From NCBI RefSeq assembly GCF_000014065.1, contig NC_008044.1, forward strand, positions 2,999,501 to 3,063,500: 64,000 bases of DNA, read 5' to 3'. This DNA is from Ruegeria sp. TM1040. GTDB lineage: Bacteria; Pseudomonadota; Alphaproteobacteria; Rhodobacterales; Rhodobacteraceae. Below, one piece after another: positions 9,491 through 21,038 of the stretch (position 1 is the stretch's first letter; every line of letters begins with the position of its first letter). Position numbers and translations under genes: made by a program. The notes under the pieces are model-generated. The model was not told where the DNA came from, did not search any database, and saw nothing but the letters and a program-made list of their open reading frames with translations.

Positions 9491-11041
9491 ATGCAAGAAT
9501 TGATGTCCGTCGAGTGGTTCATTCTGGTGACCCTCTGCATCGCCAGCGCAGCGGTTGCGGTCTGGTTTCTGAACCCCAAGGCCGAGGCCAAGGGGATGGA
9601 GCACGAATTGCTGATCGCCGATGGCCGCACGGATGCGGTTTTCCTATTTGACGACCAGACGCTGATTGCCTGGTCATCGGGCGCGCGCAAGTTCCTCGAT
9701 GACAATGCCGAAGATTTCAGTTGGGGCAAGCTGCGGGACAAGCTGTCGCGCTCCTACCCGGGCCTACCGCAGTCACCCGGTTTCCTGCGCGATGTCGGCT
9801 CCCTGACACTATCTGGCACTGCAGAGGCAGACAACCGCGAGGCCCATTGCGAATGGATCGACGGCGTTACCCGTATTCAGCTGCGCCGCGCCGCCTCGGA
9901 CATCGGCCACGTCGGCGATGATCAGGAACTGACCACCCTGCGTGCAGCCGTGCATCAGGCCCCCTACCCCGTTTGGCTGCAATCCGATGATGCCCGCGTC
10001 ACCTGGACCAACCTTGCCTACGATCGTCTGAACCAGAAAATCCGTGGCCGCGGCAATGATACCTCTGCACCTCTGTTTCCAAACCTCGACGCGCCGATGA
10101 ACAGCGGTCGCGCGGAACGGATCTCCATCGAGCTGCCGGAAACCGACAAGAAGCTCTGGTATAATGTCTCCACCACCGAGACCGAAGCCGGTTGGCTCTG
10201 TCATGCCATGGACGTCAACGCCGTGGTGGATGCTGAGATCGCGCAACGCAACTTTGTGCAGACGCTGGCAAAAACCTTTGCGCAGCTTTCCATCGGCCTT
10301 GCGATCTTTGACCGCAACCGCCAACTGGTCCTGTTCAACCCCGTCTTGATCGACCTCACCGCCCTGCCGGCGAGTTTTCTGAGCTCGCGCCCCAACATGA
10401 TGTCCTTCTTTGACCGCCTGCGCGACCAACGCATGATGCCGGAACCAAAGAACTACTCGAGCTGGCGTCACCAGATGGCGGATCTCCTGGAGGCTGCCGC
10501 CGAGGGCCGCTATCAGGAAACATGGTCTTTGCCCTCCGGGTCGGTCTATTCGGTCTCTGGCCGTCCACATCCTGATGGGGCCATCGCCTTTCTGTTTGAA
10601 GACATCACCGCCGAAATCACTCTGACCCGTCAGTTCCGCTCTGAACTGGAGTTAGGCCAGTCGATCCTCGATCATATCGACGACGCCTTTGCGGTCTTCG
10701 GCGCCGACGGTAGCATGGTCTATTCCAACACCGCCTACCACACGATGTGGAAAACCGACCCCGACGCAAGCTTTGCCAAAATCACCATCACCGATGCCTG
10801 CCGCACCTGGCAGGAGCTCTCGGGACCAACCCCAACCTGGGGTGAAGTGCGCGACTTTGTAGCCGGTGGCACCAGTGATCGTTCTGATTGGTGGTCTCGC
10901 GTGGACATGCGCAACGGTGAGCAGTTGCTCTGCCGCGTGCAGTCGCTCCAGAACGGCTCCGTTATGGTCCGTTTCCAGCAGATCGACCTGCCGCTGGCGC
11001 CGCCAGAACAAGAGCGTTTCGCCGTCCTCAAGGATAGCTGA
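9491..11041 (+). CDS. divL: DivL-type PAS domain protein lacking a histidine kinase domain
   Basis: A 516-residue protein with one N-terminal membrane helix (about residues 7-25) and several PAS-like modules. Recognisable parts are LTTLRAAVHQAPYPVWLQ, FAQLSIGLAIFDRNRQLVLFNP, LRDQRMMPEPKNYSSWR, GRPHPDGAIAFLFEDIT and a last PAS with ILDHIDDAFAVFGADG. These match the DivL family, and divL sits directly before tsaE in many alphaproteobacteria, as here. In Caulobacter, DivL ends in a kinase-like domain that controls CckA and so CtrA. Here the protein stops soon after the last PAS, with no H-box or ATPase domain; a shortened DivL is known in Rhodobacter capsulatus. The ATG at 9491, with GAGG 8 bases before it, was preferred to an upstream start. 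Confidence 0.72.
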   Translation: MQELMSVEWFILVTLCIASAAVAVWFLNPKAEAKGMEHELLIADGRTDAVFLFDDQTLIAWSSGARKFLDDNAEDFSWGKLRDKLSRSYPGLPQSPGFLRDVGSLTLSGTAEADNREAHCEWIDGVTRIQLRRAASDIGHVGDDQELTTLRAAVHQAPYPVWLQSDDARVTWTNLAYDRLNQKIRGRGNDTSAPLFPNLDAPMNSGRAERISIELPETDKKLWYNVSTTETEAGWLCHAMDVNAVVDAEIAQRNFVQTLAKTFAQLSIGLAIFDRNRQLVLFNPVLIDLTALPASFLSSRPNMMSFFDRLRDQRMMPEPKNYSSWRHQMADLLEAAAEGRYQETWSLPSGSVYSVSGRPHPDGAIAFLFEDITAEITLTRQFRSELELGQSILDHIDDAFAVFGADGSMVYSNTAYHTMWKTDPDASFAKITITDACRTWQELSGPTPTWGEVRDFVAGGTSDRSDWWSRVDMRNGEQLLCRVQSLQNGSVMVRFQQIDLPLAPPEQERFAVLKDS

Positions 11042-11082
11042 ACCCGCTTGCGGAGCCTCGCGCTGAACGTCATTGTGGCGCC

Positions 11083-13231
<2,149 letters not shown>

Positions 13232-13232
13232 G

Positions 13233-16166
13233 ATGTTTGATCCGTCTCAAACCAAACCCAGGCTGTTTGCGGTCCCTTGTGGTGTAGATTTCCCACGCGC
13301 ACTTTATGACGGACTCACTGCCCGTTTTGCCGATGCCCTCCCGGAAGAGTTGGCACGGGTCGAGTTGATCCTCAACACGGAACGCATGCAACGCCGCGTG
13401 CGGCAGTTGTTTGACGCAGGACCAGCGCGTCTCTTGCCTCGCATCTCGCTCCTGTCGGGATTGAACAAAGAAGCAAATCTACGTGGCCTGCCACCTGCAC
13501 TGCCTCCGCTGCGCCGCCGTCTGGAGCTTTCGCAGTTGATCGCAAAGCTACTGGATGCGCAGCCCGATTTGGCTGCTCGCGCCTCGCTTTACGATCTTTC
13601 CGACAGCCTGGCCGAATTGATCGACGAGATGCAGAGTGAAGGCGTGAGCACCGATCAGATCCGCGCGCTTGATGTGTCTGATATGTCCGGGCACTGGAAA
13701 CGGGCGCAGGACTTCATCGGCATCGCGGATCAATTTGTGGACATGCACGAAGGTGCGCTCGACGTGAATGCCCGGCAGCGGCAGGTTGTGATGGATCTGA
13801 TCGCAGAATGGGAACAGACGCCACCAACGCATCCCATCATTTTGGCAGGCTCAACCGGGTCTCGGGGCACGACGCTTCTTCTGATGGAGGCGATTGCTCG
13901 CCTACCACAGGGCGCGGTCGTCTTGCCGGGATTTGATTTTGACCAGCCAGAACCCGTCTGGGAGAGCCTGACAGATGGGTTGGTTGCGGAAGATCATCCG
14001 CAATACCGGTTTCACAAACTGATGCGCGACCTTGATCTACGCCCCTCGGATATTTGCCGCTGGGTTGATACAACGCCCCAATCTCCTGCTCGCAATCGGT
14101 TGATTTCTCTCGCACTTCGCCCAGCTCCGGTGACGGATGCCTGGATGAGTGAAGGCCCCTACCTCAAAGATCTGGACCAAGCCACAGAGGCGCTGACGCT
14201 GGTGGAGGCCGCAAATCCCCGAAGCGAAGCCTTGGCTATCGCTTTGCGCCTGCGTCAGGCAGCCGAGGACGGTCAGACCGCAGCCCTGATCACGCCCGAC
14301 CGCATGCTGACACGCCAGGTCTCTGCCGCGCTGGATCGCTGGGACATTCTGCCAGACGATTCTGCGGGATTGCCGCTTCAATTGTCGCCCCCTGGACGGT
14401 TTCTGCGACATGTGGCCGATCTGTTTTGTCGCCCTCTTCAGGCCGATATGTTGCTCACGCTTCTCAAGCATCCGCTCACCCATTCCGGCGCGGAGCGAGG
14501 TCTGCATTTGCTGCACACCCGTGATCTGGAGCTCCATATGCGCCGCAACGGACCGCCCTTCCCGGACTGCGAGAGCCTCAGTGCCTTTGGGAGCACGCGC
14601 GATTTGCAGCCGGGTTGGTCAGATTGGCTAGCGCAGAGCTTTGCCGGTCGAGATCGGACGGGCACGCGCGCCCTGAGTGACTGGGTGTCAGATTTGCGTG
14701 AGACCGCCGAAGGGATCGCAGCAGGATCGCAGGTCGGCGGCACGGGCGAGCTCTGGGACAAAAAAGCAGGGAACGCAGCGCGCGACGTTCTTGAGGAATT
14801 GCAGGCACAATCACCTCACGGTGGCGACATGACCGCGCGCGATTTTGCAGACCTCCTGGGCGCACTCTTGTCGCAGGGCGAGGTGCGGGATCGCGATGCG
14901 CCATATGGATCCATTATGATCTGGGGCACGCTCGAGGCCCGCGTGCAAGGCGCCGATCTTGTTATCCTCGGTGGTCTCAACGAGGGGAGCTGGCCAGAAG
15001 CCGCGCGTCCTGATCCCTGGCTCAATCGTAAATTGCGCCACGAGGCAGGCCTTTTGCTGCCAGAGCGGCGCATTGGCCTATCCGCACATGATTTTCAGCA
15101 GGCTGTCGCAGCGCCCGAAGTCTGGCTCACGCGTGCTGTCCGCTCCGAAGAGGCCGACACGGTCCCGTCGCGCTGGCTCAACCGTATGACTAACCTTCTG
15201 GGAGGTCTACCGGATCAGGGCGGACAAGCCGCGCTGTCGGCCATGCGAATGCGCGGCCAGGTCTGGCTGGATTGGGCAAGCGTTCTTGATGCGCCAGTGC
15301 CAACCCCTCTGAGCCCACGCCCCTCGCCGCGCCCGCCAGTTGCAGCACGGCCCCGTAGATTGACGGTGACAGAAATTCCAAAACTGATCCGTGATCCTTA
15401 TGCGATCTACGCCAAACATGTACTGCGCCTGAAACCCGTGGATCCGCTGCTGCAGGAACCTGATGCACTGCTGCGCGGCACAATCATCCACAAGGTTTTG
15501 GAAGACTTTATAAAATCCGCTCAAGAGCAGCCGGAAAATCTCTCGGCCCGTCACTTCATCGACCACGCTCGACGCGTCCTCGAAACCGAGGTGCCCTGGC
15601 CCGTTGCGCGCACGCTTTGGCTAACCCGCCTAAAGAAAGTGGCCGAAGATTTTGTCACCGGTGAACGACAACGTCAGTCGCGGGCGCGCCCATCAGGGTT
15701 TGAGAAATCTGGCCAGGTCCGTCTTGATCCACTTGATTTCGAAATCGCGGCCAAGGCGGACCGGATCGATGTGGACGAGCGTGGCTTGCTCCATCTGTAT
15801 GATTACAAGACGGGCGACCCGCCTTCGGAAAAACAGCAGAAATCCTTTGAAAAACAGCTTCTGATCGAGACCGCCATGGCCGAACAGGGCGCGTTTTCAG
15901 ACTATGGTGCGGCGCGGGTGGAGCGTGCGCTCTATATCGGGTTAAAGCCTCCGGTGAAGGAGGTTGCCGCACCCATTCTGGACGAGCCACCCGCAAAGGT
16001 GTGGGCGGAGTTGCGCAGTCTGGTTGAGGCGTATTTCGACGCAGAGCAAGGCTTTAGCAGCCGCCGAATGGTACACCGGGATGATTTTGCCGGGGATTAC
16101 GATCACCTTGCCCGCTATGGCGAATGGGATCGCAGTTCGGATCCGGTGCCGGAGGATTTGACATGA
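13233..16166 (+). CDS. addB: Double-strand break repair protein AddB (alphaproteobacterial type)
   Basis: A 977-residue subunit of the AddAB helicase-nuclease that resects double-strand ends and loads RecA. The C-terminal third holds the RecB-type nuclease: RGTIIHKVLEDFI (about residues 751-763) and GLLHLYDYKTG (about 850-860), the latter carrying the catalytic Asp/Lys. The N-terminal helicase-like part has GSTGSRGTTLLLMEAIARLP in the place of a Walker A, which is degenerate as in this AddB subfamily. The ATG at 13233 follows the murU stop by 1 base; a TTG four codons earlier is unlikely. It overlaps addA by 4 bases. Confidence 0.93.
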   Translation: MFDPSQTKPRLFAVPCGVDFPRALYDGLTARFADALPEELARVELILNTERMQRRVRQLFDAGPARLLPRISLLSGLNKEANLRGLPPALPPLRRRLELSQLIAKLLDAQPDLAARASLYDLSDSLAELIDEMQSEGVSTDQIRALDVSDMSGHWKRAQDFIGIADQFVDMHEGALDVNARQRQVVMDLIAEWEQTPPTHPIILAGSTGSRGTTLLLMEAIARLPQGAVVLPGFDFDQPEPVWESLTDGLVAEDHPQYRFHKLMRDLDLRPSDICRWVDTTPQSPARNRLISLALRPAPVTDAWMSEGPYLKDLDQATEALTLVEAANPRSEALAIALRLRQAAEDGQTAALITPDRMLTRQVSAALDRWDILPDDSAGLPLQLSPPGRFLRHVADLFCRPLQADMLLTLLKHPLTHSGAERGLHLLHTRDLELHMRRNGPPFPDCESLSAFGSTRDLQPGWSDWLAQSFAGRDRTGTRALSDWVSDLRETAEGIAAGSQVGGTGELWDKKAGNAARDVLEELQAQSPHGGDMTARDFADLLGALLSQGEVRDRDAPYGSIMIWGTLEARVQGADLVILGGLNEGSWPEAARPDPWLNRKLRHEAGLLLPERRIGLSAHDFQQAVAAPEVWLTRAVRSEEADTVPSRWLNRMTNLLGGLPDQGGQAALSAMRMRGQVWLDWASVLDAPVPTPLSPRPSPRPPVAARPRRLTVTEIPKLIRDPYAIYAKHVLRLKPVDPLLQEPDALLRGTIIHKVLEDFIKSAQEQPENLSARHFIDHARRVLETEVPWPVARTLWLTRLKKVAEDFVTGERQRQSRARPSGFEKSGQVRLDPLDFEIAAKADRIDVDERGLLHLYDYKTGDPPSEKQQKSFEKQLLIETAMAEQGAFSDYGAARVERALYIGLKPPVKEVAAPILDEPPAKVWAELRSLVEAYFDAEQGFSSRRMVHRDDFAGDYDHLARYGEWDRSSDPVPEDLT

Positions 16167-19100
16167 GCCGCAACGCCGCCTCAGAGGCACAGTTTCGCGC
16201 CGCCCGCCCAGATGCCTCTACTTGGCTTGCCGCCAATGCCGGCTCGGGCAAGACCAAGGTGCTCACGGATCGCGTCGCGCGGCTGTTGCTGCGCGGCGTT
16301 GAGCCGCAGCATATTCTCTGCCTGACCTATACCAAGGCGGCGGCGAGCGAGATGCAGAACCGCTTGTTTCAACGTCTTGGGGAATGGGCGATGCTGCCCG
16401 ATGCCAAACTGCGCGCAGCATTGGTGGATCTCGGTGCTGAGGACGCAGCCATAGGCGATGGGCTGGCGCAGGCCAGAACCCTGTTTGCGCGCGCGATCGA
16501 GACTCCCGGTGGTCTCAAGATCCAGACCATTCACTCTTTTTGTTCATCACTCCTGCGCCGTTTCCCGCTTGAGGCCGGTGTCAGCCCACAGTTTACCGAA
16601 ATGGAAGACCGCGCGGCCGCCATGCTGCGCGCCGAGATCGCAGAGGATATGGCGCAAGGCCCGGACGCACATGTTGTAGAAGCGGCCTCCTTCCATATCG
16701 GTGGCCTGGATTTTGAGACCCTGACGGCCGAGATCTGCCGCCGCCAAGCCGGGTTCGACCCGGCGCTGGACCACAACAGACTGGGTGAGGTTTTTGATCT
16801 TCCAGCCGGGTATGACCGTAGCGCGCTGCAAGCCGAGGTTTTCCTAGGCAATGAGGAAGAGATCCTGTCGCGTACCATCGAGATGCTGAAATCGGGCGGA
16901 GCGACGGACACCAAGAACGCTGACAAACTTGCCCGGATCACTGCGGTCACCCCGGATGTGCTCCCCCTTCTGGAAGATGTGTTCCTTACCGGCAAAAGCG
17001 CCAAAGATCCCTTCAGCGCCAAGATAGGCAGCTTTCCCACCAAGAAACTGCGCGAAAGCAACGGTGTCCTGATGGATCAGCTTGAGCCTTTCATGGCGCG
17101 GGTCGAAGCTGCCCGCCCCAAGCGGCTCGCACTGGATGCGATGGAAAAATCCATCGTTCTGCATGATTTTGCCCGGGTTTTTCTGCCCGAATACGAGCGA
17201 CGCAAACAGCTGCGTGGTTGGTTGGACTTTGATGACCTGATCGTCAAAGCCCGAAATCTTTTGAATGATCCCGCGGTTGCAGCCTGGGTGCTCTATCGTC
17301 TGGATGGCGGCATCGACCACATCCTTGTGGACGAAGCGCAGGACACAAGCCCAGTGCAGTGGGATGTGGTTGAAAAGCTCGCACAGGAGTTCACCGCAGG
17401 TGAAGGCGCGCGCGCCGATGTGGAGCGCACGATCTTTGTGGTCGGTGACAAGAAACAGTCGATTTATTCCTTTCAGGGCGCCGACCCGGACGCCTTTGAC
17501 CGCATGCAGGCGGAGTTTGGGAACAGGCTCAAGGACACCGGCGAAGGTTTGCAAAACGCCAGCCTCGCATTTTCCTTTCGATCCTCGGCGGCAATTCTTG
17601 GCCTTGTGGATGTCGTCTTTGACGGAGAACACCGTGCGGGGTTTGCCGACGATGCCAAGCATCAGGCATTCAAGTCCGATTTGCCGGGGCGTGTCGATCT
17701 GTGGCCTTTGGTGGAAAAAACCGATGACGAAGAAGAGCGCGATTGGACCGATCCCGTTGATCGTCCCAGCCCTCGCCACCATTCCGTAATCCTTGCAGAG
17801 CGGATTGCCAATCACATCAAAGAGATGATTGCGCAAGGTGTGACGATCCCCGAAGACGGCCCCGAGCGTGGTACGTTTCAGCGCCGCCCCGTGCATGCAG
17901 GCGATTTCCTGATCCTTGTGCAGCGACGTTCGGATCTCTTTTCCGAGATCATTCGCGCCTGCAAGGCCGCGGGCCTGCCGATTGCGGGCGCGGACCGCCT
18001 GAAGGTGGGCGCGGAACTGGCGGTCAAAGACATTGCAGCGCTATTGCGGTTTCTCGCATTGCCCGAGGACTCCCTGTCGCTTGCCGAGGCCCTGAAATCC
18101 CCGATCTTCGGCTGGAGCGAGCAGCAGCTCTTTGACCTCGCACATCGGCGGAGTGAAATGCACCTCTGGCCTGCGCTGCGAGCACGTTCCGAGGAATTTC
18201 CCCAGACCATGGAAATCCTCAATGATCTACGCCGCCAGGCAGACTTTCTTAGGCCCTATGATCTTATTGAGCGCATCCTGACCCGTCATCTGGGGCGCGC
18301 CAAGATCCTTGGCCGCCTTGGAACGGAGGCCGAAGACGGGATCAACGCGCTGTTGTCGCAGGCCTTGGCCTATGAACGGACCGAAGTGCCAAGCCTCACC
18401 GGGTTCCTTGTCTGGATGCAGACCGATGATCTTGAGATCAAACGACAAATGGGGGCCGCAAGTTCGATGATCCGTGTAATGTCGGTGCATGGATCCAAAG
18501 GGTTGGAAGCACCGATTGTGATCCTGCCTGATACCACCAAACGCCGTCCGTCCCCCGCAGCCGAGGTGATGGAGGTCGACGGCACCCCTCTCTGGCGTAT
18601 GAGCAGCGATCAGATGCCCCCCGCCATGGATGCCGCACGCGTCTTTGCACAGGAAAAGCAGGCCAACGAGCGTCTCCGCCTCTTGTATGTGGCGCTGACG
18701 CGCGCGGAAAAATGGCTCATCGTGGCTGGGGCTGGTGATCTCGATAAGGGGGGTGACAGCTGGTACCAGCGGGTTGAGGCCGCCATGAAAACCATGGGAG
18801 CCCTGCCCTATGACGCGCCCGGCGGAGAAGGCTTACGCTGGGCTCATGGCGACTGGGAAGCCCCCGTCTTTGTGCCATCGGATTTGACCGAAGAAGACGA
18901 AATCACGTTGCCAGAGGTCTTTCGTCGCGCCGCCCCTGCCTATGTCGCGCCAGCGGCCACCCTGCGTCCCTCGGAGGATCTGGGCGGTGCAAAGGCTCTG
19001 CCTGGCGACAGCGGCCTGAGCGAAGAGGACGCCAAAGCGCGGGGCACTGCATTGCACCTCTTGCTGGAGCATCTGCCCAAGCTTCCAGAAGAGGACTGGG

Positions 19101-19528
19101 ACAACCGCGCCGAAGCCATTGCGCAGCATGAGGATTGGAAGGCCCTCTTGGCAGAGGCCCGCCAGGTGCTTTGCTCAGATGACTGCGCAGATATCTTTGC
19201 CCCCGGTACGCTCGCAGAGGTGCCGGTCTCTGCCGATCTGGGCACAGTTCGGCTGCACGGTATCATTGACAGGCTGGTAATTACCCCGGATCGCGTGCTT
19301 GCGGTCGATTTCAAGTCAAACGCCGTGGTCCCGCAAAGCGCCGAAGCCTGTCCAGAAGGTCTGCTGCGTCAGATGGGTGCCTATGATGTCGCCCTGCGCC
19401 AGATCTATCCAGATCGCCAGATCGAGACTGCAATCCTCTGGACGCGCACGGCGACGCTCATGTCACTACCGGTCACCTTGATTACACAGGCCCGTGAACG
19501 GGCGGGTTTCCAGCGACTGGAACCTTGA
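16163..19528 (+). CDS. addA: Double-strand break repair helicase AddA
   Basis: A 1,121-residue UvrD/Rep-type helicase with a C-terminal nuclease. Walker A is AANAGSGKTKVLTDRVARLL (about residues 22-41); CLTYTKAAASEM is motif Ia; HILVDEAQDTSPVQW is Walker B; VVGDKKQSIYSFQGAD is motif III; VMSVHGSKGLEAPIVIL and LLYVALTRAEKWLIV are motifs V and VI. Near the end AVDFKSN carries the nuclease Asp-Lys pair. The ATG overlaps the addB stop, making an obligate AddAB pair. trxA follows 61 bases on. Confidence 0.95.
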   Translation: MSRNAASEAQFRAARPDASTWLAANAGSGKTKVLTDRVARLLLRGVEPQHILCLTYTKAAASEMQNRLFQRLGEWAMLPDAKLRAALVDLGAEDAAIGDGLAQARTLFARAIETPGGLKIQTIHSFCSSLLRRFPLEAGVSPQFTEMEDRAAAMLRAEIAEDMAQGPDAHVVEAASFHIGGLDFETLTAEICRRQAGFDPALDHNRLGEVFDLPAGYDRSALQAEVFLGNEEEILSRTIEMLKSGGATDTKNADKLARITAVTPDVLPLLEDVFLTGKSAKDPFSAKIGSFPTKKLRESNGVLMDQLEPFMARVEAARPKRLALDAMEKSIVLHDFARVFLPEYERRKQLRGWLDFDDLIVKARNLLNDPAVAAWVLYRLDGGIDHILVDEAQDTSPVQWDVVEKLAQEFTAGEGARADVERTIFVVGDKKQSIYSFQGADPDAFDRMQAEFGNRLKDTGEGLQNASLAFSFRSSAAILGLVDVVFDGEHRAGFADDAKHQAFKSDLPGRVDLWPLVEKTDDEEERDWTDPVDRPSPRHHSVILAERIANHIKEMIAQGVTIPEDGPERGTFQRRPVHAGDFLILVQRRSDLFSEIIRACKAAGLPIAGADRLKVGAELAVKDIAALLRFLALPEDSLSLAEALKSPIFGWSEQQLFDLAHRRSEMHLWPALRARSEEFPQTMEILNDLRRQADFLRPYDLIERILTRHLGRAKILGRLGTEAEDGINALLSQALAYERTEVPSLTGFLVWMQTDDLEIKRQMGAASSMIRVMSVHGSKGLEAPIVILPDTTKRRPSPAAEVMEVDGTPLWRMSSDQMPPAMDAARVFAQEKQANERLRLLYVALTRAEKWLIVAGAGDLDKGGDSWYQRVEAAMKTMGALPYDAPGGEGLRWAHGDWEAPVFVPSDLTEEDEITLPEVFRRAAPAYVAPAATLRPSEDLGGAKALPGDSGLSEEDAKARGTALHLLLEHLPKLPEEDWDNRAEAIAQHEDWKALLAEARQVLCSDDCADIFAPGTLAEVPVSADLGTVRLHGIIDRLVITPDRVLAVDFKSNAVVPQSAEACPEGLLRQMGAYDVALRQIYPDRQIETAILWTRTATLMSLPVTLITQARERAGFQRLEP

Positions 19529-19589
19529 CGCCATGTCTGAGCGTCCATAGGTTTCGCTCCAGTTGCCAATCTTCTCAGGAGACATATCC

Positions 19590-19910
19590 ATGTCCACCGT
19601 AGCCGTTACCGACGCCACCTTCGACGCCGAAGTCAAGAATTCCGATGTCCCCGTTGTGGTGGACTTCTGGGCCGAATGGTGTGGCCCGTGCAAACAGATC
19701 GGCCCCGCTCTGGAAGAGCTGGCAGCCGAGTATGGCGACAAGGTAAAAATCGCCAAGGTTGATGTCGACAGCAACCCGAATGCCGCTGCTGCCATGGGTG
19801 TGCGCGGCATTCCAGCTCTGTTCGTGTTCAAGGATGGTCAGGTGGTTTCCAACCGCGCCGGCGCCGCTCCCAAGGCCGCGCTCAAGAGCTGGATCGACGA
19901 ATCCATCTGA
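19590..19910 (+). CDS. trxA: Thioredoxin
   Basis: A 106-residue thioredoxin with active site WCGPC (Cys31/Cys34) in [13 protein letters not shown], the cis-Pro segment [12 protein letters not shown] and a normal C-terminal helix. It is the general cytoplasmic disulfide reductase. An AGGAGA site lies 9 bases before the ATG at 19590, so the longer open frame from 19563 is not used. A strong terminator follows. trxA after addA is the usual order in this family. Confidence 0.97.
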   Translation: MSTVAVTDATFDAEVKNSDVPVVVDFWAEWCGPCKQIGPALEELAAEYGDKVKIAKVDVDSNPNAAAAMGVRGIPALFVFKDGQVVSNRAGAAPKAALKSWIDESI

Positions 19911-19932
19911 TCTGAGACCCAGATAAACATAG

Positions 19933-19964
19933 AAAAGGCGCGTCCCTCGGGAGGCGCCTTTTTT
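19933..19964 (+). terminator. Rho-independent terminator of trxA
   Basis: Inverted repeat AAAAGGCGC ... GCGCCTTTT around a short GC-rich loop, ending in TTTT, 22 bases after the trxA stop. Confidence 0.85.
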
Positions 19965-19990
19965 CATGAGAATGTGGAGAGCCACCCCAC

Positions 19991-20024
19991 AAAAGGAAAA
20001 GCCGCCCTGCGTCAGGACGGCTCT
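19991..20024 (-). terminator. Rho-independent terminator of the DUF1127 gene
   Basis: On the minus strand: AGCCGTCCT, a 5-base loop, AGGGCGGCT, then TTTCCTTTT. It lies 26 bases beyond the DUF1127 stop and back-to-back with the trxA terminator. Confidence 0.7.
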
Positions 20025-20050
20025 TACTTCACCAGATATGTCATCGAGCG

Positions 20051-20245
20051 TTACAGTGCTGCGATGTCGGCACGGGTCAGGCCGATGTCTTCCAGTTGCG
20101 CGTCGCTCAGCTGCGACAGAGCTTTGCGGGTAATGCGGGCTTCGTTCCAGTCAGCAAAGTTGCTGCGCAGGTTGAAGAAGAAATCGACTGCGCGCAGAAC
20201 TGCGACAGAGCCGGCCGGTGCAATGATGTTGCTTGCGTTTGCCAT
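20051..20245 (-). CDS. DUF1127 domain small protein
   Basis: A 64-residue protein whose C-terminal half is the YjiS/DUF1127 pattern: WNEARITRKALSQLSDAQLEDIGLTRADI. In Rhodobacter and Agrobacterium such small basic proteins bind RNA and influence small-RNA turnover, stress and phosphate responses; which role applies here is not readable. The N-terminal half (ANASNIIAPAGSVAVLRAVDFFF) is specific to this subgroup. It is a single-gene unit divergent from hslV with its own terminator. Confidence 0.88.
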   Translation of the reverse strand: MANASNIIAPAGSVAVLRAVDFFFNLRSNFADWNEARITRKALSQLSDAQLEDIGLTRADIAAL

Positions 20246-20425
20246 GATCGTGTTCCTTGATAGATCCAGCCGACTTCATGTCGGTTGTTGATGCGTATTT
20301 AGGTTTGCTTTCTGAGTCTCACAATTGCCCATTTTTCAGCCCCGTATTGCATCCAGCGCATAGCAATTAGGCAGAATTTAAACTTTGCCTCGCGTCCTCC
20401 CCGAGGGATCATCCCCGACCCTGCC

Positions 20426-20454
20426 CTTGTGCCGCGTGGGGGATACTTCCATAT
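20426..20454 (+). promoter_or_regulatory. Putative sigma-32 (heat shock) promoter of hslV
   Basis: CTTGTG at 20426 and TTCCATAT at 20447, separated by about 15 bases, resemble the RpoH consensus (CTTGAA, then CCCCATNT). It lies about 27 bases before the hslV ATG with its ACGGAGG site. The fit is partial, but heat-shock control of hslVU is general. The rest of the 235-base gap to the DUF1127 gene is AT-richer and shows no other clear element. Confidence 0.45.
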
Positions 20455-20480
20455 AGGTCAGCAAAGAAACGGAGGCTTTT

Positions 20481-21038
20481 ATGGCAGAGGATCAATTCCC
20501 CGGCTGGCATGGCACAACCATCATCGGGGTGCGCAAAGGGGACGAGGTAGTCGTCGCAGGGGACGGTCAAGTCTCGCTCGGTCAGACCGTGATCAAGGGC
20601 AGTGCCCGCAAGGTGCGCCGCCTGTCGCCCGGCGGATATGACGTGGTGGCAGGCTTTGCCGGATCGACGGCGGATGCCTTCACCCTCCTTGAGCGGCTCG
20701 AAGCCAAACTGGAGGCAACGCCAGGACAGCTTCAGCGCGCGAGTGTCGAGCTCGCCAAGGACTGGCGCACCGACAAATACCTGCAAAAACTAGAGGCAAT
20801 GCTGATCGTCACCGATGGCAAGGATCTCTATGTCATCACCGGCGCTGGCGATGTGTTGGAACCAGAACATGATGTGGCCGCCATCGGGTCTGGCGGCAAC
20901 TTTGCCCTGGCAGCGGCGCGCGGCATGATGGACAGCGACCGCGACGCAGAAACAGTGGCCCGTGACGCAATGGCGATCGCCTCTGACATCTGCGTCTACA
21001 CCAACGGCAACCTCACGGTGGAGCGCATCGGCAAATGA
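20481..21038 (+). CDS. hslV: ATP-dependent protease peptidase subunit HslV (ClpQ)
   Basis: A 185-residue proteasome-like subunit. The catalytic N-terminal threonine is exposed by removing an 11-residue propeptide: [12 protein letters not shown], with Thr12 as the nucleophile. The usual DGQVSLG and [14 protein letters not shown] segments follow. HslV forms a double hexamer capped by HslU. It has a strong ACGGAGG site. Unlike the common hslVU order, a membrane protein gene (overlapping by 4 bases) separates it from hslU. Confidence 0.96.
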
